Assembly (NCBI GenBank): GCA_029204225.1
Contig: CM055111.1
Span: 8,375,267 to 8,439,266, forward strand
Source of the DNA: Diphasiastrum complanatum
Taxonomy: Eukaryota; Streptophyta; Lycopodiopsida; Lycopodiales; Lycopodiaceae
DNA length: 64,000 bases
Reading direction: 5' to 3'
Under the pieces are notes generated by a model that saw only the letters and a list, made by a program, of their open reading frames with translations, did no database searches and was not told where the DNA came from. Made by a program: the position numbers and the translations under genes. Below, in pieces: positions 61,275 through 64,000 of this stretch. Position 1 is the first letter of the stretch. Each line of letters opens with the position of its first letter.

Positions 61275-63453
61275 TCAACTGGACTTGAATCTGCAGTCCA
61301 ATGATGTTAGCAAAGGTTTTATGGGATCAGTTAACCCAAGGGTTCTAAAGACAGTTGTGCACAATGCAACATGGGTGCGTGTTTTAAAGGCAACAGTGGC
61401 ATCTTCAAATATTCCAAACTGTAAGCATTTTTCAAAAAGCTCTGCTGTCAAAGAGAACTTCTTTAGCTCCAAATTGGCTAAACCCATCTGGTTAAGAACT
61501 AAAGCAAGGGTTGGATGGTCATCTTCAAAACTAGCCCGCAATTGTGATGCTGCATCCTCCATGTAAGGCAGTGCTTCTTGTACTTTCTTGCCTAAATAGA
61601 GAAGCATACCAATCTGCGCTTGTGTACCTGCCACAGCATTCAAGTGACCGGGAATTTTTTGGTAAGGCTAAGTGCCTGCTCCAAAAGCTCAATGGCCTGC
61701 TCAGTCTCACGCATTCCTTCAAATATAGAGGCCAGCTCTGTGAATCCCTCAGCTATTGTCAATAGATTGGCCTCTTCTGTTCTGCTGTTGCTCAAAATTT
61801 CTAGCCCTCTTTCACATTCTTGCCTTGCGTTATCCAGCCTTTGCTGAAGCAAATACGTTTTAGCTAGATTGACATGGGCAAGACCTCTTAAGGGGCTCGT
61901 TTCTTCTAGTCGAGATATCGCACTCTCCATCCTCGTAACGTTGCAGAGAAATGTAGGAATCAGCAATGGCTATGTCTACCATATCAACCTCCCGTGTTTT
62001 TCCCTTTGATGTAAGAATATCCTTCACGAGTTTATGCTCTCGTAATGCTTTATCGTGATCCTCTAAGCCCCTGTAAATGACTGCAAGCAGACGACGATCG
62101 GATGCCTCTTCTATTGAGCAATCGCCATGGTATCCGCTATGAATCTGCAGGGCTTTCTGGCACAGTGGTAAGGCTTCTTCAAACCGCACCACCTGAGTGA
62201 AGGCTTCGGCTACTCGCCTGCAATTATAGGCCAGTTGGGGATGCCCAGATCCGAGGAGCACTTCCTGAATGGAAAGTCCCAGTATATAATTACCTAACGC
62301 ATCATCGTGCTTACCCATGGCAGTCATTGTGTCTCCCAGCAGAAAATGAACAGCAAACTTAAGTGCTCTGCAATCCTGACCTTCTTCTTCCTTGGTGCTG
62401 ATTATTTGAAGCGCTCGACTTAGATTTGCCAAACAAGTGTCGTATTTGCCCATCTTGAAGTACGCTGATCCGATGAGATGCAAACACATGCCAACCTCGA
62501 TCGTATCTTTGGATCCTTTGCCCAAGATTTTCAAAGCTCTGTTGGCGTATGCCAGGATTTTGTGAGGACTACCACCATGCAGGTCATGCTCTTGGCCTAG
62601 CCTCAGTGATATTACGCCAATTCTTGGATCGTCTGCAGCAAATGCTGCTTCCATGTGCTTCAGAAAACCCCTCAAGTTCAGGCTAGGCAGTGTGAACCGC
62701 TCCTTCTCAACTATTTGAAACCATCTCCCTTGGAATCAGAAGAGGATTCAGATTCACCACCTGCTTTGCGGACTTCATCATCACTACTGTCAACCGGAAA
62801 ACCTTGGCCTGCAGAATCACTTCAAACGAATTGGAATCCGTATTCTTGCCAGAAATCTCGTTCAATCGAGTGGCATTTGAATATTCACTCGATCCGCCTC
62901 TTGTTTCAATATCCTCGTCCTCAGATTTTGCAGATTTTTTCCGCAAGACTTCCTCTTTGCTATTCTCTATGCTCTCCCTTGCGCAGGATATCTTCGAACT
63001 AATACTCCTATACGTATGCTTCCAATTTGAAACAGTGTGAAGGTTTGATTTAACCCCTTGTTGAGACAAGCATGAGCTTCCTTTCGCAAGAGTTCGTACC
63101 CCATTAAATTTCTCTGCAAGCCAGCTTCCATAACCGGTTCTTGAAGCTGACAATTGGGCAATTAGTATAGATGCACAGTCCCCTGTGGATGTAGCAGCAG
63201 CAGCAGGATAATATTGTCCGCTAAATCGTCTGAGCAGGAAAGAATTGGCTATTTTTGCAGCTTCAGCACTAAACTCATCCTTAATACCTCTGTAAGGAAA
63301 CAATCGGTCTAGGCAAATTCCCCCGCTTTCCCTATGTCTGTTGTAAATTCCTGCTAGCATGCCGATGCTGCTGTTCCCTGCAATCAGAGCGAAAGCTGAG
63401 ATGGGCTGACTAGTCTGCCCAATAACCCTTCTTTGCCTACACATTTTCTGCAT
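61275..63453 (-). CDS. kinesin-light-chain-like TPR protein, frame damaged
   Basis: Four consecutive frames (63453-62707, 62675-61860, 61966-61640, 61643-61275) make one protein of about 720 residues once single bases are corrected near 62821, 62715, 61928 and 61657. The N-terminal ~200 residues are Ser/Arg-rich with a possible organelle targeting start. A short acidic linker (DSSDDEV, SESSSDSKG) follows, then tandem TPR helices (GMCLHLIGSAYFKMGKYDTCL, HPQLAYNCRRVAEAFTQV, ERGLEILSN). TPRs bind partner proteins; plant relatives (KLCR/CMU type) act on microtubules and the cell cortex. No intron is evident. The last ~40 residues no longer look like TPR, so the C-terminus may be truncated or spliced. 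CAG repeats lie in the leader. Confidence 0.8.
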
Positions 63454-63462
63454 TTTCTGATT

Positions 63463-63550
63463 ACAACAGCAGCAGCAACAACGAAGACCGCAATTTAACT
63501 AACTGCTCATCAGAAAATAGCAGCAGCAGCTAGCAGCATCAGCATCAGCG
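63463..63550. repeat. imperfect CAG/CAT trinucleotide repeats 5' of the TPR gene
   Basis: Runs of CAGCAGCAGCAACAACG and AGCAGCAGCAGCTAGCAGCA just upstream of the TPR start codon, probably in the 5' leader. Confidence 0.7.
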
Positions 63551-64000
63551 TTGTTGTCGTCGAACTGCGTGAATGATCACCCCAACATGATCATCATGAA
63601 CATTTTTGTTGAATGATGCTGATATCTTTATTATGTTATATTAGTACTATAGTTTAAGCAAGGCTCTATGGAGATACATAATACACCTCTAGCAACGACC
63701 AAATATGTAATGGGGTGGTCATTACCTACCAAGCCGCTCTGCGGCAAGGTAGGTCTATTTGGTTGTAATTTGCACTGGTTTTATGTCCAATACGTTATTG
63801 AGCTAGTTGTGAGTGGATGCTGGACCTGCCAACTGCTCTCTGCAGTCGTTCGCTACCTTTTTGTTTTTGTTGAGAATCCGTTTTCAGCCAGAAGTAGAGA
63901 GAATTAATGGCGGGTTGCCTGTTTCCTTAAAAGTCGGCTTCCAAAAGTACCAAGTGACTTAAAAAAGTTCTTAGAATTAAAAAAGGTCTTAGAAAATGTT
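63551..64000. other. TPR gene upstream flank, nothing recognised
   Basis: One 79-codon chance frame at 63668-63907. No clear promoter element. Confidence 0.35.

Overview
This window is nuclear DNA from a land plant, probably a seed plant with a large, transposon-packed genome. Three host-type genes with plant relatives (an ABCG half-transporter, a non-specific lipid transfer protein, a kinesin-light-chain-like TPR protein) sit in a mosaic of Ty1/copia and Ty3/gypsy fragments, with a LINE remnant and a tRNA-like SINE. A gymnosperm is plausible from the retroelement load, but the sequence does not prove it. No CRISPR, operon or other bacterial feature is present.

Layout. 1-12014: a composite unit of transposon debris (captured LTP gene piece, copia RT, two unrecognised ORFs, a nested copia unit, gypsy gag, SINE, chromovirus pol in reverse, BED zinc-finger exon). 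12009-12320: copia gag remnant. 12836-16281: nine-exon ABCG gene, plus strand. 16823-17458: repeat, inverted relative to 1339-2007. 20589-20921: intact LTP gene, minus strand. 22640-26864: degenerate copia element, minus strand. 26866-28400: two tandem copies of a ~766 bp repeat. 28772-40306: ~1.1 kb inverted arms enclosing four broken gypsy fragments and a LINE endonuclease piece. 42067-47265: inverted copy of the nested copia unit, flanked by a 5-bp direct repeat. 47942-59970: second, near-identical direct copy of 1-12014. 61275-63453: TPR gene, minus strand.

The main structural story is the duplication history. One 5.6 kb composite copia unit occurs three times (twice direct, once inverted), and the inverted copy lacks the SINE, so it serves as an empty site. 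The two 12 kb direct copies differ by only a few changes per kilobase and lie 36 kb apart around the ABCG and LTP genes. Each carries a 170-bp piece of the LTP coding sequence whose intact source lies between them.

The ABCG and TPR genes carry all their family motifs, but their frames are broken by single-base length changes, mostly in homopolymer or short tandem runs. This looks more like consensus error in a long-read assembly than gene decay, although decay cannot be excluded from the sequence alone. None of the retroelements seen has an intact gag-pol frame.
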